Positions 46,643 to 56,278 of a stretch of DNA of 64,000 nt are shown here, one piece after another. The translations under genes and the position numbers were made by a program. Positions within the stretch are counted from its first letter, which is position 1. Each line of letters starts with the position of its first letter. Under the pieces are notes generated by a model that was not told the origin of the DNA, did no database searches, and was given only the letters and a program-made list of their open reading frames with translations. This DNA is from Candidatus Tepidiaquacellales bacterium OLB4/UTCHB1. GTDB lineage: Bacteria; Bacteroidota; Ignavibacteria; Tepidaquicellales; Tepidaquicellaceae. The stretch is from assembly GCA_002050165.1 (NCBI GenBank), contig MWSW01000012.1, forward strand, positions 477,169 to 541,168. The letters are read 5' to 3'.

Positions 46643-47182
46643 TTATTTCGCTGCTGTTTTTCCTGCTTTCCTTCTGATTACTTCATCAGAATATTTCACC
46701 CCTTTACCTTTGTAAGGCTCTGGCTTCCTGAATGATCGGATTTTCGCCGCTACCTGACCGACTGTTTGTTTATCAATTCCGCTTATTACGATCACCGTTT
46801 GGCTCGGTACTTCAATTTTAATGCCTTCCGGTGGACTGAACACTATCGGATGAGAATAGCCGAGGTTCAGAAACAAAAACTTATCCTTAATTTCTGCTTT
46901 GTAGCCTACGCCTACCAGTTCTAAACGCTTCGAATATCCTTCGGATACACCAATAACGTTGTTTTGAAAAAGTGACCGGTAAAGTCCATGCAAAGCACGA
47001 TTTCGTTTAAGATCGTTTTTGCGTTTAAATGTAATTTCACGCTCATTAGCTTCTATTTCAATATCTCCTGTCAGTTGGAAACTCAGCGTACCTTTCGGAC
47101 CGGTTAAATTTACCAATCCATCGGTTATCTTTACTTCAACGCCGTCGGTTAGTGTTACCGGTTTTTTTCCTATTCTGCTCAT
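46643..47182 (-). CDS. rplF: 50S ribosomal protein L6
   Basis: A 179-residue L6 near the factor-binding site. [32 protein letters not shown] and the C-terminal [21 protein letters not shown] are diagnostic. Two internally duplicated alpha/beta domains are present as usual. It lies 35 nt after rpsH. Confidence 0.97.
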   Translation of the reverse strand: MSRIGKKPVTLTDGVEVKITDGLVNLTGPKGTLSFQLTGDIEIEANEREITFKRKNDLKRNRALHGLYRSLFQNNVIGVSEGYSKRLELVGVGYKAEIKDKFLFLNLGYSHPIVFSPPEGIKIEVPSQTVIVISGIDKQTVGQVAAKIRSFRKPEPYKGKGVKYSDEVIRRKAGKTAAK

Positions 47183-47217
47183 AATAAAATAATTTTATAC
47201 GTTAATCAATATAGAGA

Positions 47218-47616
47218 CTACCATATTTCGCAAACTACCTCACCACCGATATTTTCTTTTCTAGCCTGTTTATCAGTCATTAACCCTCGTGAGGTGGATA
47301 TCACCGCCATTCCTAAACCGTTCAATACTTTCGGGACTTCGTCTTTTCCGACATATCTTCTGAGCCCAGGTTTACTTATCCTTTTTAAGCCGGAAATCAC
47401 GGGTTTTCCGTCCGAATATTTCAATCTTACATTTATCATTCCCTGATTATTCTTCGTCTCTGTAATTTTATATTCTGTAATATATCCGTTTTGCTTCAAC
47501 AATTCAGAAAGCTCTTTTTTAAATTTTGACGCAGGAATATCTACCGCTCTTTTTGCGGCTTTTAGAGCATTCCGAACTCTGGTTAAATAATCGGATATTG
47601 GATCTGTCATTGTCAT
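47218..47616 (-). CDS. rpsH: 30S ribosomal protein S8
   Basis: A 132-residue S8, a primary 16S rRNA binder and, in E. coli, the spc operon translational repressor. [17 protein letters not shown] and the C-terminal [20 protein letters not shown] are diagnostic. Two ATGs lie two codons apart at the start; either fits. Confidence 0.96.
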   Translation of the reverse strand: MTMTDPISDYLTRVRNALKAAKRAVDIPASKFKKELSELLKQNGYITEYKITETKNNQGMINVRLKYSDGKPVISGLKRISKPGLRRYVGKDEVPKVLNGLGMAVISTSRGLMTDKQARKENIGGEVVCEIW

Positions 47617-47634
47617 ATAACGATGAAAATTAAA

Positions 47635-47904
47635 TTACCAACTTGATTTTGTTACTCCCGGTATTTTTCCGGATAATGCAAGTTCCCTGAACACCAACCT
47701 TGAAACACCAAATTTCCTGTAATAACCCCGGACTCTTCCGGTCATGTTGCACCTGTTGTTAAGCCGAGTAGCACTGCTATCTCTCGGAAGCTTTGCAAGC
47801 TCCCTGTATTCGCCCTTTGCCTTCAGCTCCTTCCTTTTAGCTTCGTACTTCTTTACCAGCCTTTCTCTTCTCTTCTGTTTAGCTATTAAAGATTTTCTTG
47901 CCAT
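47635..47904 (-). CDS. rpsN: 30S ribosomal protein S14, zinc-free form
   Basis: An 89-residue S14 of the long, zinc-independent type: it lacks the CxxC pairs of the 61-residue form and has [20 protein letters not shown]. It starts [20 protein letters not shown]. It shares one base (47904) with the end of rplE, so translation is coupled. Confidence 0.97.
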   Translation of the reverse strand: MARKSLIAKQKRRERLVKKYEAKRKELKAKGEYRELAKLPRDSSATRLNNRCNMTGRVRGYYRKFGVSRLVFRELALSGKIPGVTKSSW

Positions 47905-48566
47905 TAATTACTTGCCTTGTTTTGTTTAGAAATAAATGGAACGCCAAATAAACGCAATAATTCAAATGCTTCCTCGTCTGTTCCGGCAGTTGTTACAAAT
48001 GTAATATCCATTCCGGAAATTTTATTAACATGATCAACATTAATCTCAGTAAATATAATCTGCTCTTTAATACCGATAGTACAATTCCCCCTGCCATCGA
48101 AACATTTATCAGACAATCCTCTGAAATCCCTTATCCGGGGGACTGAAACATTTATAAACCTATCAAGAAATTCGTACATTCTTGCATTGCGAAGAGTCAC
48201 CTTTACGCCGATATTCATTCCTTCCCTTAACTTAAAATTCGATACGGATTTTTTCGCTTTGACTACTACCGGCTTTTGACCTGAAATCGCTTCGATTTCC
48301 CTGACCGTAACATCTATTAATTTCGGGTCTTGCGTTGCCTGGCCAACACCAACATTAATGCAAATTTTTTCAAGTTTCGGAACCTGCATCAGATTTTTGT
48401 AGCCGAACTTTTTCATCATTTCGCGAACAATCTTACCCTTGTAAACCTCGAACAACCTTACAGGAACCCTTTCCTCTTTTCCGGTTGACCGGGCTAATTC
48501 CTTACCTTTAACATCTGAATGCGATTTATCCGCGCCTACTTTTCTATCTTGCTTTGTTTTAGCCAT
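47904..48566 (-). CDS. rplE: 50S ribosomal protein L5 with N-terminal extension
   Basis: The L5 core begins near residue 35 ([20 protein letters not shown]) and includes [17 protein letters not shown] and [15 protein letters not shown] (here [20 protein letters not shown]). It binds 5S rRNA and the P-site tRNA elbow. The protein is 220 residues against about 180 in most bacteria, because of a charged 33-residue N-terminal extension rich in Lys, Asp and Ser. A later start is possible but no internal ATG sits at the core start. It lies 7 nt after rplX. Confidence 0.95.
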   Translation of the reverse strand: MAKTKQDRKVGADKSHSDVKGKELARSTGKEERVPVRLFEVYKGKIVREMMKKFGYKNLMQVPKLEKICINVGVGQATQDPKLIDVTVREIEAISGQKPVVVKAKKSVSNFKLREGMNIGVKVTLRNARMYEFLDRFINVSVPRIRDFRGLSDKCFDGRGNCTIGIKEQIIFTEINVDHVNKISGMDITFVTTAGTDEEAFELLRLFGVPFISKQNKASN

Positions 48567-48573
48567 TTTTTAA

Positions 48574-48942
48574 TTAGCTTAAAATTATTTCATCAGTTTT
48601 TACACTATATCTCATTCGTTTCGTTTCACCGGTACTCTCGTCTCTAATTACTTTTACGCCGAGCCTTGTCGGTTCATTTGTTTTCTGATCTAAAAACATA
48701 ACTTTGGAAATAGCTATCGGTGCTTCACGCTTCAAAATTCCACCTTGCGGATTCTTTTGCGTAGGTTTCATGTGACGATTTATAATATTAACACCCTCAA
48801 CCAAAACTTTTCCTTTTTTCCTGTCAACAAATAATATTTTTCCGGTTGAACCTTTGTAATTTCCGGAGATTACTTTTACCACATCGTTTTTCCGCAATCT
48901 CGTTTTGAACCGGGTATTTTGTAGTTTTTGTGATTTCTTCAT
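48574..48942 (-). CDS. rplX: 50S ribosomal protein L24
   Basis: A 122-residue L24 with the KOW motif VKVISGNYKGSTGKILFVDR and VEGVNIINRHMKPTQKNPQG. It starts 50S assembly near the exit tunnel. The C-terminus has the normal strand-rich extension. It lies 9 nt after rplN. Confidence 0.97.
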   Translation of the reverse strand: MKKSQKLQNTRFKTRLRKNDVVKVISGNYKGSTGKILFVDRKKGKVLVEGVNIINRHMKPTQKNPQGGILKREAPIAISKVMFLDQKTNEPTRLGVKVIRDESTGETKRMRYSVKTDEIILS

Positions 48943-48951
48943 AGTCGTAAA

Positions 48952-49320
48952 TTATATTACCTCAGGCGCCAAAGACACTATTTTCATAAACTGTTTTTCC
49001 CTTAATTCCCTTGCAACAGGACCGAAAATTCTCGTGCCTTTGGGTTCATTTTGATTGTTTAGCAAAACTGCGGCGTTTTCATCGAACTTTATGTAACTCC
49101 CATCTTTTCTCCGGGTTTCCTTAGCCGTTCTTACGATAACAGCCCTCGAAACATCTCCCTTTTTAACTGTTCCACCCGGTATCGCGGATTTAACCGAAAC
49201 AACTATTATATCCCCAACACCTGCGTATTTTCTCGAAGTACCACCGAGTACCTTTATGCACCTTACCGATTTAGCTCCTGAATTATCCGCCACTACGAGA
49301 TTTGTTTCCTGTTGTATCAT
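48952..49320 (-). CDS. rplN: 50S ribosomal protein L14
   Basis: A 122-residue L14 with [40 protein letters not shown] and [14 protein letters not shown], all diagnostic. It lies at the subunit interface. It is 20 nt after rpsQ. Confidence 0.97.
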   Translation of the reverse strand: MIQQETNLVVADNSGAKSVRCIKVLGGTSRKYAGVGDIIVVSVKSAIPGGTVKKGDVSRAVIVRTAKETRRKDGSYIKFDENAAVLLNNQNEPKGTRIFGPVARELREKQFMKIVSLAPEVI

Positions 49321-49340
49321 TACGGTAGTTTAAAACTGGT

Positions 49341-49628
49341 TTATTTTACTTTTTCAATTATTTGAACAAGTCTCCAACTTTTGTTCTTGCTCAATGGTCT
49401 GGTTTCCATAATCCTCACGAAATCTCCGATATTGCACTCGTTTTTTTCATCATGCGCCATGAACTTTGTCGTATTTTTGTAATACTTTTTATATAACTTG
49501 TGTTTTATTTTTTTCTCAACTGCAACTACGATGGATTTATCCATTTTATTGCTTATAACTTTTCCAGTTCTGGTTTTCCTTTTTGAAGTCCTTTCAGCTT
49601 TATCTTTAACAACTTTCTCTTCGCCCAT
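49341..49628 (-). CDS. rpsQ: 30S ribosomal protein S17
   Basis: A 95-residue OB-fold S17 with [40 protein letters not shown] and a short basic N-terminal extension (about 17 residues before the core). It is an early 16S rRNA binder. It lies 5 nt after rpmC. Confidence 0.96.
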   Translation of the reverse strand: MGEEKVVKDKAERTSKRKTRTGKVISNKMDKSIVVAVEKKIKHKLYKKYYKNTTKFMAHDEKNECNIGDFVRIMETRPLSKNKSWRLVQIIEKVK

Positions 49629-49633
49629 CTTTA

Positions 49634-49858
49634 TTATTGTTTAGATTTTGTATTTGCTTTTTCATTATTGGCAAGTTTACGCTCTTTCAGGACTGTATGT
49701 ATCCTGGCAATATCTTTTCTTGTGTTCTTAATTGCAGAGAAATTCTCTAGCTGTCCGGCAGCAAGCTGAAACCTGTAATTCTGAAGCGCCTCCTCACTGT
49801 CTTTTAAGGTCGCTTTCAATTCATCGTCTGCCATTTCCCTTATTTGATAAATCTTCAT
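49634..49858 (-). CDS. rpmC: 50S ribosomal protein L29
   Basis: A 74-residue two-helix L29: [20 protein letters not shown] and [20 protein letters not shown] are diagnostic. It sits by the exit tunnel, near trigger factor. The normal rplP-rpmC-rpsQ order is kept with 5-10 nt gaps. Confidence 0.96.
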   Translation of the reverse strand: MKIYQIREMADDELKATLKDSEEALQNYRFQLAAGQLENFSAIKNTRKDIARIHTVLKERKLANNEKANTKSKQ

Positions 49859-49868
49859 GATTAATTCT

Positions 49869-50279
49869 TTACCCTATTCTTGAAACGAATTTAGTTTTGA
49901 TCGGGAGCTTGTGGGCTGCCAACCTTAAAGCTTCTCTGGCAATGGTTTCCGAAATACCATCAATTTCAAACATTACTCTGCCCGGGTGCACAACAGCAAC
50001 CCAAAACTCAGGTGCACCTTTACCTTTACCCATCCTGGTTTCAGCAGGTTTTTTTGTAACCGGTTTATCAGGAAATATTCTGATCCAAACTTTTCCGTCT
50101 CTTTTCATATATCTTGTCATCGCAATCCTTGCAGACTCAATTTGTCTGTTGGTAATCCAACCTGCTTCAGTTGCTTTCAAACCAAACGAGCCAAAATCTA
50201 CCATATATCCTCTGGTAGCGTTACCTCTTCGGTTACCCTTTTGTCTTTTTCTATACTTTACCCTTTTGGGTAGTAACAT
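49869..50279 (-). CDS. rplP: 50S ribosomal protein L16
   Basis: A 136-residue L16 next to the A-site t[22 protein letters not shown] and [20 protein letters not shown] are diagnostic, and [18 protein letters not shown] is intact, including the conserved Arg hydroxylated in some species. It lies 17 nt after rpsC. Confidence 0.97.
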   Translation of the reverse strand: MLLPKRVKYRKRQKGNRRGNATRGYMVDFGSFGLKATEAGWITNRQIESARIAMTRYMKRDGKVWIRIFPDKPVTKKPAETRMGKGKGAPEFWVAVVHPGRVMFEIDGISETIAREALRLAAHKLPIKTKFVSRIG

Positions 50280-50296
50280 GGTTTCTTACTCCGGTA

Positions 50297-50944
50297 TTAA
50301 TTTATATAATTCTTTTTACTGAGCTTTTCACCTTTACAAATCCAGACCTTAACCCCAATCTTCCCATATATTGTCATCGCCGGGACAGATGCGTAATCAA
50401 TATCTGCACGCAAAGTCTGCAACGGAATCCTGCCATCTTTATATTGCTCAGACCTGGCGATATCAGTTCCGCCTAATCTGCCACTGCACATAATTTTTAT
50501 TCCTTCAGCTCCCATTCTCATAGTTGCGGCAATTGCCATTTTCATTGCACGCCTGAATGCTACTCTATTTGAAATCTGATTTGCAACGTTCTCAGCTACC
50601 AACTGTGCACTCAACTCGGGTTTTTTGATCTCAAATACATTTATCTTAACATCTTTATTCGTAATTTTTTTTATTTCACTCTCCACAAGTGTAATCTCTG
50701 CACCACTTTTCCCTATAACATATCCAGGTCTGGATGTATGAATTGTAAGAGTAATTTTCTTTAGCGTCCTTTCAATCGCAATCATTGCGACACCTGCCTT
50801 TTCGAGCCTCTTTTTTAAATACTCGCGGATGAGCGAATCTTCCTGTAATTTCTGAGCAAATTTCTTTTCGTTGTCATACCAGTTTGAATCCCAGGTATTT
50901 ATCACACCTAACCTGAAACCCACGGGATTAGTCTTCTGTCCCAA
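50297..50944 (-). CDS. rpsC: 30S ribosomal protein S3
   Basis: A 215-residue S3 at the mRNA entry site. [20 protein letters not shown], the KH-domain GKSGAEI (here [15 protein letters not shown]) and [14 protein letters not shown] are diagnostic. It has mRNA helicase and decoding roles in the 30S head. It lies 11 nt after rplV. Confidence 0.97.
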   Translation of the reverse strand: MGQKTNPVGFRLGVINTWDSNWYDNEKKFAQKLQEDSLIREYLKKRLEKAGVAMIAIERTLKKITLTIHTSRPGYVIGKSGAEITLVESEIKKITNKDVKINVFEIKKPELSAQLVAENVANQISNRVAFRRAMKMAIAATMRMGAEGIKIMCSGRLGGTDIARSEQYKDGRIPLQTLRADIDYASVPAMTIYGKIGVKVWICKGEKLSKKNYIN

Positions 50945-50955
50945 ATAAAATCTCC

Positions 50956-51378
50956 TTAATTTTTAGTTTCATTTTCTTCGTCCGCTGTTACCTCACCACC
51001 GGTAGCCGGACTTGTGGGCGCCTGCTCTTCCTCGTTCATTAACGTTTCCACGACTAATGTTAGGTGCGAGGTCCTCTTGCGTATTCTGAACGCTCTGCCC
51101 TGAGGAGCAGGTAGTAATCTTTTTAAAACGGGACCACCGTCAACAAATGCCTCTTTTATTAAAACCTCATTTTGAGCAATTCTACCGGTATCGAGTTTAT
51201 TTATTAAATTTGAATATGCTGAAAGTAATGTATTTTCTATTACCTTTGATGTTTTCCTTTTAGAGAACTTTAAAATAGCGATTGCTTCATCAACACGCTT
51301 GTTTCTTATTAGGTCAACAACAAGTCGCATTTTACGGGGAGATGATTTTATGTACTTTTTTACTGCTCTTGCCTCCAT
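50956..51378 (-). CDS. rplV: 50S ribosomal protein L22 with acidic tail
   Basis: The L22 core (to about residue 113) has [20 protein letters not shown] and the tunnel-lining loop [20 protein letters not shown]. The protein is 140 residues because of a C-terminal acidic tail ([14 protein letters not shown] onward), unusual for this basic family. It shares one base (51378) with rpsS. Confidence 0.95.
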   Translation of the reverse strand: MEARAVKKYIKSSPRKMRLVVDLIRNKRVDEAIAILKFSKRKTSKVIENTLLSAYSNLINKLDTGRIAQNEVLIKEAFVDGGPVLKRLLPAPQGRAFRIRKRTSHLTLVVETLMNEEEQAPTSPATGGEVTADEENETKN

Positions 51379-51665
51379 TACTTTTTACCCCCTTTTTCAT
51401 CTTTCCTTTGTCCTGCATGAAGCCTGAAAGTCCTTGTAGCAGCAAATTCTCCCAATTTATGTCCAATCATATTTTCAGTAATGTAAACCGGAATAAATTT
51501 ATTGCCGTTATGCACCGCAAAAGTATGCCCGATAAATTCCGGAATAATGGTACAAGACCTTGACCAGGTCTTTACAACCTTTTTTTGATTTTGTGAATTC
51601 AATGCTTCAACTTTATCAAGCAACTTATAATCAATGAATGGACCCTTTTTTAAAGATCTTGACAT
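51378..51665 (-). CDS. rpsS: 30S ribosomal protein S19
   Basis: A 95-residue S19 in the 30S head. [20 protein letters not shown] and [20 protein letters not shown] and [14 protein letters not shown] are diagnostic. It lies 6 nt after rplB and couples to rplV. Confidence 0.97.
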   Translation of the reverse strand: MSRSLKKGPFIDYKLLDKVEALNSQNQKKVVKTWSRSCTIIPEFIGHTFAVHNGNKFIPVYITENMIGHKLGEFAATRTFRLHAGQRKDEKGGKK

Positions 51666-51671
51666 ATCGGA

Positions 51672-52493
51672 TTATTTTCTCTTTTTAACTATAAATTTAT
51701 TTCCGGGGTGATTTTTCTTCCGGGTTTTGTAGCCTTTGGCAGGTAGTCCCCATGGACTAACCGGGTGCCCGCCACCGGAAGTTTTACCTTCGCCACCGCC
51801 CATCGGGTGATCTACCGGGTTCATCGCAACACCTCTTACGTGAGGTCTCTTTCCAAGCCACCTTGACCTGCCCGCCTTTCCGATGCTTATATTTTCATGA
51901 TCCGGATTGCTGACAACTCCAATAGTTGCCTTGCAGGTTGAAAGTATCATCCGAACTTCACCTGATGGAAGCTTAACCTGACAATACTTCTGATCTTTCG
52001 CTATTATTTGCGCGGAAGTTCCTGCGCTTCTGGCAATTTGAGCCCCCTTACCAGGCTTTAATTCTATATTGTGAATAAACGTACCAACCGGTATTGCAGA
52101 AAGCTGGAGAGTATTACCCGGTTTTATATCCGAGTTGTTGGATGAATAAATTTTTGCGCCTACCTTTAAACCATCCGGAGCAATTATGTATGATTTTTTA
52201 TTATCCGGGTATTGAATTAAAGCAATTCTTGCAGACCTGTTTGGATCATACTCGATGGCAATTATCGTAGCTTCCGCATCAATGTTCCTTTTGAAATCAA
52301 TTATTCTGTATTTTCTCTTATGACCGCCACCACGGTGCCGCGCAGTAACACGACCATGGTTATTCCGTCCGCCTGACTTTTTCAGTGGTGCGGTTAAAGA
52401 TTTCTCCGGCTTAACTTTAGTAACATCGTCAAAAGAAGAAATCGAGTAGTATCTCGTTGCCGGTGTGTTCGGTTTTAGTTTACGTAATGCCAT
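51672..52493 (-). CDS. rplB: 50S ribosomal protein L2
   Basis: A 273-residue L2, needed for subunit association and peptidyl transfer. [40 protein letters not shown] and the C-terminal [20 protein letters not shown] are diagnostic, the last including the His important for catalysis. It is the first ribosomal gene on this transcript: rpsJ, rplC, rplD and rplW, which normally precede it, are absent. A promoter candidate (52535-52563) lies just upstream. Confidence 0.97.
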   Translation of the reverse strand: MALRKLKPNTPATRYYSISSFDDVTKVKPEKSLTAPLKKSGGRNNHGRVTARHRGGGHKRKYRIIDFKRNIDAEATIIAIEYDPNRSARIALIQYPDNKKSYIIAPDGLKVGAKIYSSNNSDIKPGNTLQLSAIPVGTFIHNIELKPGKGAQIARSAGTSAQIIAKDQKYCQVKLPSGEVRMILSTCKATIGVVSNPDHENISIGKAGRSRWLGKRPHVRGVAMNPVDHPMGGGEGKTSGGGHPVSPWGLPAKGYKTRKKNHPGNKFIVKKRK

Positions 52494-52534
52494 TATCTTA
52501 CTCTAAGTGTTGTAGTCAAAAATTTACAAACCGC

Positions 52535-52563
52535 AAATTACTTATAATGAGCAAGAAAGTCAA
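52535..52563 (-). promoter_or_regulatory. Promoter candidate for the rplB-led ribosomal operon
   Basis: Minus-strand -35 TTGACT (52563-52558), 17-nt spacer and -10 TAATTTG starting at 52540. The leader to the rplB ATG would be about 35 nt. It lies in the 118-nt gap between the moxR-like gene and rplB, as expected if the operon starts here. Confidence 0.55.
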
Positions 52564-52611
52564 TATAGGAAAATGGTCAAAAGTTGGTTTTGAGATTGGT
52601 AGATTAGCGGT

Positions 52612-53607
52612 TCAGAGGAGCTCTTTAATTATATCTGCGACTTTTATATTTTCAGAATCGGCGTTGAAGTTCAGAATAATCCGGTGGCGCAATACCGGTA
52701 GCGCTACTTTCCTGATATCATCACGGTCAGGTGAAAATCTTCCCTCAAGAATACAACGTGTTTTCGCTGCCATGATTAAGTTTTGTGCTGCACGTGGGCC
52801 AGCCCCCCAACTGACGTAATCGTTTACTATTTTCTTTTGATTGGAACCCCCGGGTCTAGTACTTGTGCTTAGAGTTACAGAGTAGTTTATTACCTCATCA
52901 GAGACCGGAACCTTCTTTACCAAATCCTGAAACTCTAAAATATCCTGCTTGTCAAAAACATGAGATAACACGGGCGAATACATACTGGTGGTACGTTTAA
53001 TTATATCAGCTTCTTCTCCGAACGATGGATAATCCAACCACAGGTTAAACATGAAACGATCGAGTTGTGCTTCAGGTAACGGATAAGTTCCCTCCTGTTC
53101 AATAGGGTTTTGTGTTGCAAGCACAAAAAAGGGTTCCTCAAGTTGATAGCTAACCCCGGCTGCAGTTACCTTGTGCTCCTGCATAGCTTCCAAAAGTGCT
53201 GATTGCGTTTTAGGTGGAGTCCGGTTGATTTCATCCGCAAGCAAAAGGTTTGCGAAAATTGGTCCCTTAATGAATTTAAAAAATTTTTTCCCTTCTGAAT
53301 CACTTTCCAATATTTCAGTCCCGGTAATATCTGACGGCATCAGGTCAGGGGTAAACTGTATCCTGTTGAAATTAAGCTTTAATACCTCCGATAGAGTTTT
53401 CACAATCAGCGTCTTCGCTAACCCCGGAACACCAACCAAGAGACAATGTCCCTTCGCCAGGATAGAAATCAATATCAACTCAATTATTTCGCTTTGGCCT
53501 ACGATAACTTTTGCTACTTCCTGTTTGAGGGATTTATATTTTTGATTAAGTATTTTTACCTTTTCAACATCTGAGGCGATGTCATTTAGTGTTTCAACTT
53601 TTTCCAT
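52612..53607 (-). CDS. MoxR-family AAA+ ATPase
   Basis: A 331-residue AAA+ protein. Walker A is GVPGLAKT (after KGHCLLV), Walker B is LLLADEINR, sensor 1 is ATQNPIEQEGTYPLPEAQLD, and the arginine-finger region DRFMF follows. The MoxR-specific helical lid ends with GRFSPDRDDIRKVALPVLRH. MoxR proteins act as chaperones for maturing partners, usually with a VWA or DUF58 protein encoded next door. None is present; it follows three M16 peptidase genes (2-nt gap), which is an unusual setting. Confidence 0.92.
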   Translation of the reverse strand: MEKVETLNDIASDVEKVKILNQKYKSLKQEVAKVIVGQSEIIELILISILAKGHCLLVGVPGLAKTLIVKTLSEVLKLNFNRIQFTPDLMPSDITGTEILESDSEGKKFFKFIKGPIFANLLLADEINRTPPKTQSALLEAMQEHKVTAAGVSYQLEEPFFVLATQNPIEQEGTYPLPEAQLDRFMFNLWLDYPSFGEEADIIKRTTSMYSPVLSHVFDKQDILEFQDLVKKVPVSDEVINYSVTLSTSTRPGGSNQKKIVNDYVSWGAGPRAAQNLIMAAKTRCILEGRFSPDRDDIRKVALPVLRHRIILNFNADSENIKVADIIKELL

Positions 53608-53609
53608 TT

Positions 53610-54977
53610 TTAAACTTGAATTATTTTTACCTCGCCAATTTGTTCCATTAAACCTGAGATTGACTCAACATCACCCGCCAGACAATAACTTATCTCATCA
53701 GGGTTAATATATTTTCTTGCAGTTTCCAGGACTTCTTCACTTGTTATTTTCAGAGTTTCGGTAACATAGTTATCGTAAAAATCTTTCTCCATATCAAACA
53801 GCCGTAAATTAATTAAGAGCGTTGATATTGATTGAGGAGTCTCAAGCTGAAGAGGAAAACTTCCCGCAATGTAATTTTTGGTTAATTCCAACTCATCTTC
53901 GGTAATTTTTTCACTTGTAAACTCTCGCAATACTTTGATGACCTGTTCACATGCAGGTGCTGTTAGATCATTTTTAACTTCGGTTTCAATACAAAAATCT
54001 CCTGCGTACCTTCTTTGAATAAAAAATGACCTTGCACCGTACGTAAAACCGTTCACTTCACGCAAGTTGTGATTTATTCTTGATGTGAAACTTCCCCCTA
54101 AAATTGTGTTCATGAATTTAATTTTCAAAAAATCTTCCGACTTTTTTTCAATCCCGCGATGTCCAATTTTCATTGATGCCTGCACTGCACCACCTTTATT
54201 AGTCAAATATACTCCGGCTTTCGGTAAAAGTTTTATTTTCTCACTTTCGGATTTTAAATCAGAGCGATTTAAATGTGAAAAATATTTTTCAACTTTTTCG
54301 ATCGATTCATCTGCTGTAATATCGCCAATAAATGAAATCAGCATCTCACCGGGATTAATTAAATCTGAATGGAGCTGTTTTACCTTCGTCACCGAAAGTT
54401 CCCGCAAGCTTGAATTTGTTCCGGTTAAAGGGAGAGAATATGGTGTTCTATCGTAAATCACCTTGTTAAACAACAGAGTGGATAGATATTCGCAGTCATC
54501 ATTGTACGCAATTATTTCGTTCAGTCGTTTGGACTTTTCTCTTAAAAATTCTTTTTCGTCAAACACTGGTTGAAGAATCATTTCCTGCACAAGGTCAAAA
54601 AGTTCACTGAAATTTTTAGATAGCGAAACAAAATTAACAATAAATGCATCAAAGTTGGCGCTGACATTAACATCCGCACCGAGATAATCAATTCGCTCTG
54701 AGAGTTCCTCACCATTAAATCTTGGTGTTCCGAGCGTAATCAACTCAGACATTATACTCCCCAGTCCGGCACAATCTTCACCGTAATACGAATCGAAATA
54801 TTTACCTCTTTTAAAGACTATGCTCGAGGATACCAATGGCAGGCGATTATCTTCAATAACAAGTATTGTAATTCCGTTGTCGGTCTTTACCTCTTTGAAA
54901 TCCGGGAATTTCACATCTTTTGGTTTTCCTGCCAGAGGCGGAATAGAACGATCTAACATTAAATTATCCAATTTCAC
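53610..54977 (-). CDS. M16 peptidase family protein, non-catalytic type
   Basis: A 455-residue M16-fold protein. It lacks the HxxEH zinc motif: the equivalent segment reads CAGLGSIMSELITLG near residue 65. The C-terminal half keeps the Arg/Tyr pair in SRINHNLREVNGFTYGARS, used for substrate binding in the inactive partner of two-subunit M16 enzymes. It probably pairs with one or both of the upstream catalytic subunits. Its ATG overlaps the stop of the 434-residue subunit by 4 nt. No signal peptide is seen, so a cytosolic role is likely unless exported otherwise. Confidence 0.86.
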   Translation of the reverse strand: MKLDNLMLDRSIPPLAGKPKDVKFPDFKEVKTDNGITILVIEDNRLPLVSSSIVFKRGKYFDSYYGEDCAGLGSIMSELITLGTPRFNGEELSERIDYLGADVNVSANFDAFIVNFVSLSKNFSELFDLVQEMILQPVFDEKEFLREKSKRLNEIIAYNDDCEYLSTLLFNKVIYDRTPYSLPLTGTNSSLRELSVTKVKQLHSDLINPGEMLISFIGDITADESIEKVEKYFSHLNRSDLKSESEKIKLLPKAGVYLTNKGGAVQASMKIGHRGIEKKSEDFLKIKFMNTILGGSFTSRINHNLREVNGFTYGARSFFIQRRYAGDFCIETEVKNDLTAPACEQVIKVLREFTSEKITEDELELTKNYIAGSFPLQLETPQSISTLLINLRLFDMEKDFYDNYVTETLKITSEEVLETARKYINPDEISYCLAGDVESISGLMEQIGEVKIIQV

Positions 54978-56278
54978 TTTTTGTTTTTTGGTATATAGCT
55001 TAACCTTATTCTGTTGTCCGGTCTAAGAAATTTCTTTGCAAACATTGTTAACTCGTTTTTTGATACACTAAGGTAATCGTAAATTGAAGTATTAATCTTC
55101 TCGGGATCGTTAAAATAGAATTCATAATTTGCAAGCTGATCAGCAGTTGAAATCAGTGTTATGTTTCTGTTACAATACATTGTCATCACCTGATTCTTTG
55201 CCTTGTCAATCAAAGAGTTTTCAAAGTAACCGGCGGAAATATTCCCTATGATATTATCGAATTTCTCTACAGCTTTTTCAATTGGCTTATCAGCGTAACC
55301 ACTTAACGCCAGTGACATAGTTCCTGCTTTTTCAAGCGCGTGGTATGTCAGGTCAATATCGCTCACAAGGTCTCCCTTATATACAAGCTCCTTATAGAGC
55401 AGTGAACTTTCACCATAAGACAAAATAAATGAGAGCAAATTGCCCACAATATATTCACGGGTATTTTTCTCCGGAACAAGGTAAAATATAAAATCGCTTG
55501 GTAAGTTTACGTTATCAGGAACTGTTTCAGAAAGCGTGAGCGTTTGCCTTAAAGTTCCGAATTCGGTTCGATGAATAGCACCGTTACTGTTTATTGTTCC
55601 GTAATATTTATTTACAAGTTCCGGTACAGTTGAATAATCTATATCACCGGTTATGGTTAAAATTGCATTTGAAGGTGAATAGTATTTGGAATAAAATTTC
55701 TCTACTTCGCCTAAAGACAATTGCATTAAATTTTCTACATCACCTATAACCGGCCACTTATAAGCACAATCCGGAAAAAGTAATTTTGAACTAATCTCGT
55801 CCACTGAACCATACGGTGCATTATCACAATATAACAGTTTCTCTTCATGAATTACTTTTTTCTGAACTTCAAGGCTTTCCGATGTTACACCAAAACCTGC
55901 CATCCTGTCTGAATCAAGCCATAGCCCGAATTCAAGTTGGTTTGACGGGAGTAACATGAAATAATTTGTTATGTCATTTGAAGTATATGCGTTGCTTTCA
56001 CCGCCACGACTTTGCAATAGTGTATCAAATTCACCGCTGCTGGTGTTAGCAGTTTCCTCGAAAAGTAAGTGTTCGAGTAAATGTGCTAAACCGGTAACTT
56101 CAGGCATTTCATCTTTTGAACCGACTTTATATGTTGTGTTGATTACTACGCTAGGTATTTTGTTGTTACGGGCAAGGATTACTTTCAAACCATTGTCTAG
56201 AACATACTTCCTGAATTCTACCATTGGTTTTCTTACATCGGTCATATCGTAATCGCGAACATCTAATTTATGTATCAT
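54974..56278 (-). CDS. M16 zinc peptidase, catalytic subunit
   Basis: A 434-residue M16 protein with the inverted zinc motif HLLEH (His 66, Glu 69, His 70) and the distal Glu expected about 77 residues on, in the EVQKKVIHEEKLLY region. The surrounding GLAHLLEHLLFE and GGESNAYTSNDITNYF are typical of processing peptidases. It cleaves peptides within a closed chamber formed by paired M16 domains. It has 4-nt overlaps with both neighbours, so the three M16 genes are translated together. Confidence 0.9.
   Translation of the reverse strand: MIHKLDVRDYDMTDVRKPMVEFRKYVLDNGLKVILARNNKIPSVVINTTYKVGSKDEMPEVTGLAHLLEHLLFEETANTSSGEFDTLLQSRGGESNAYTSNDITNYFMLLPSNQLEFGLWLDSDRMAGFGVTSESLEVQKKVIHEEKLLYCDNAPYGSVDEISSKLLFPDCAYKWPVIGDVENLMQLSLGEVEKFYSKYYSPSNAILTITGDIDYSTVPELVNKYYGTINSNGAIHRTEFGTLRQTLTLSETVPDNVNLPSDFIFYLVPEKNTREYIVGNLLSFILSYGESSLLYKELVYKGDLVSDIDLTYHALEKAGTMSLALSGYADKPIEKAVEKFDNIIGNISAGYFENSLIDKAKNQVMTMYCNRNITLISTADQLANYEFYFNDPEKINTSIYDYLSVSKNELTMFAKKFLRPDNRIRLSYIPKNKK

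Noticed and set aside
52457..52819. Plus-strand reading frame across the rplB / moxR gap containing MSKKVNIGKWSKVGFE
   Set aside because: It runs antisense into both rplB and the moxR-like gene, has no recognisable family and covers the rplB promoter region. Most likely a chance frame.
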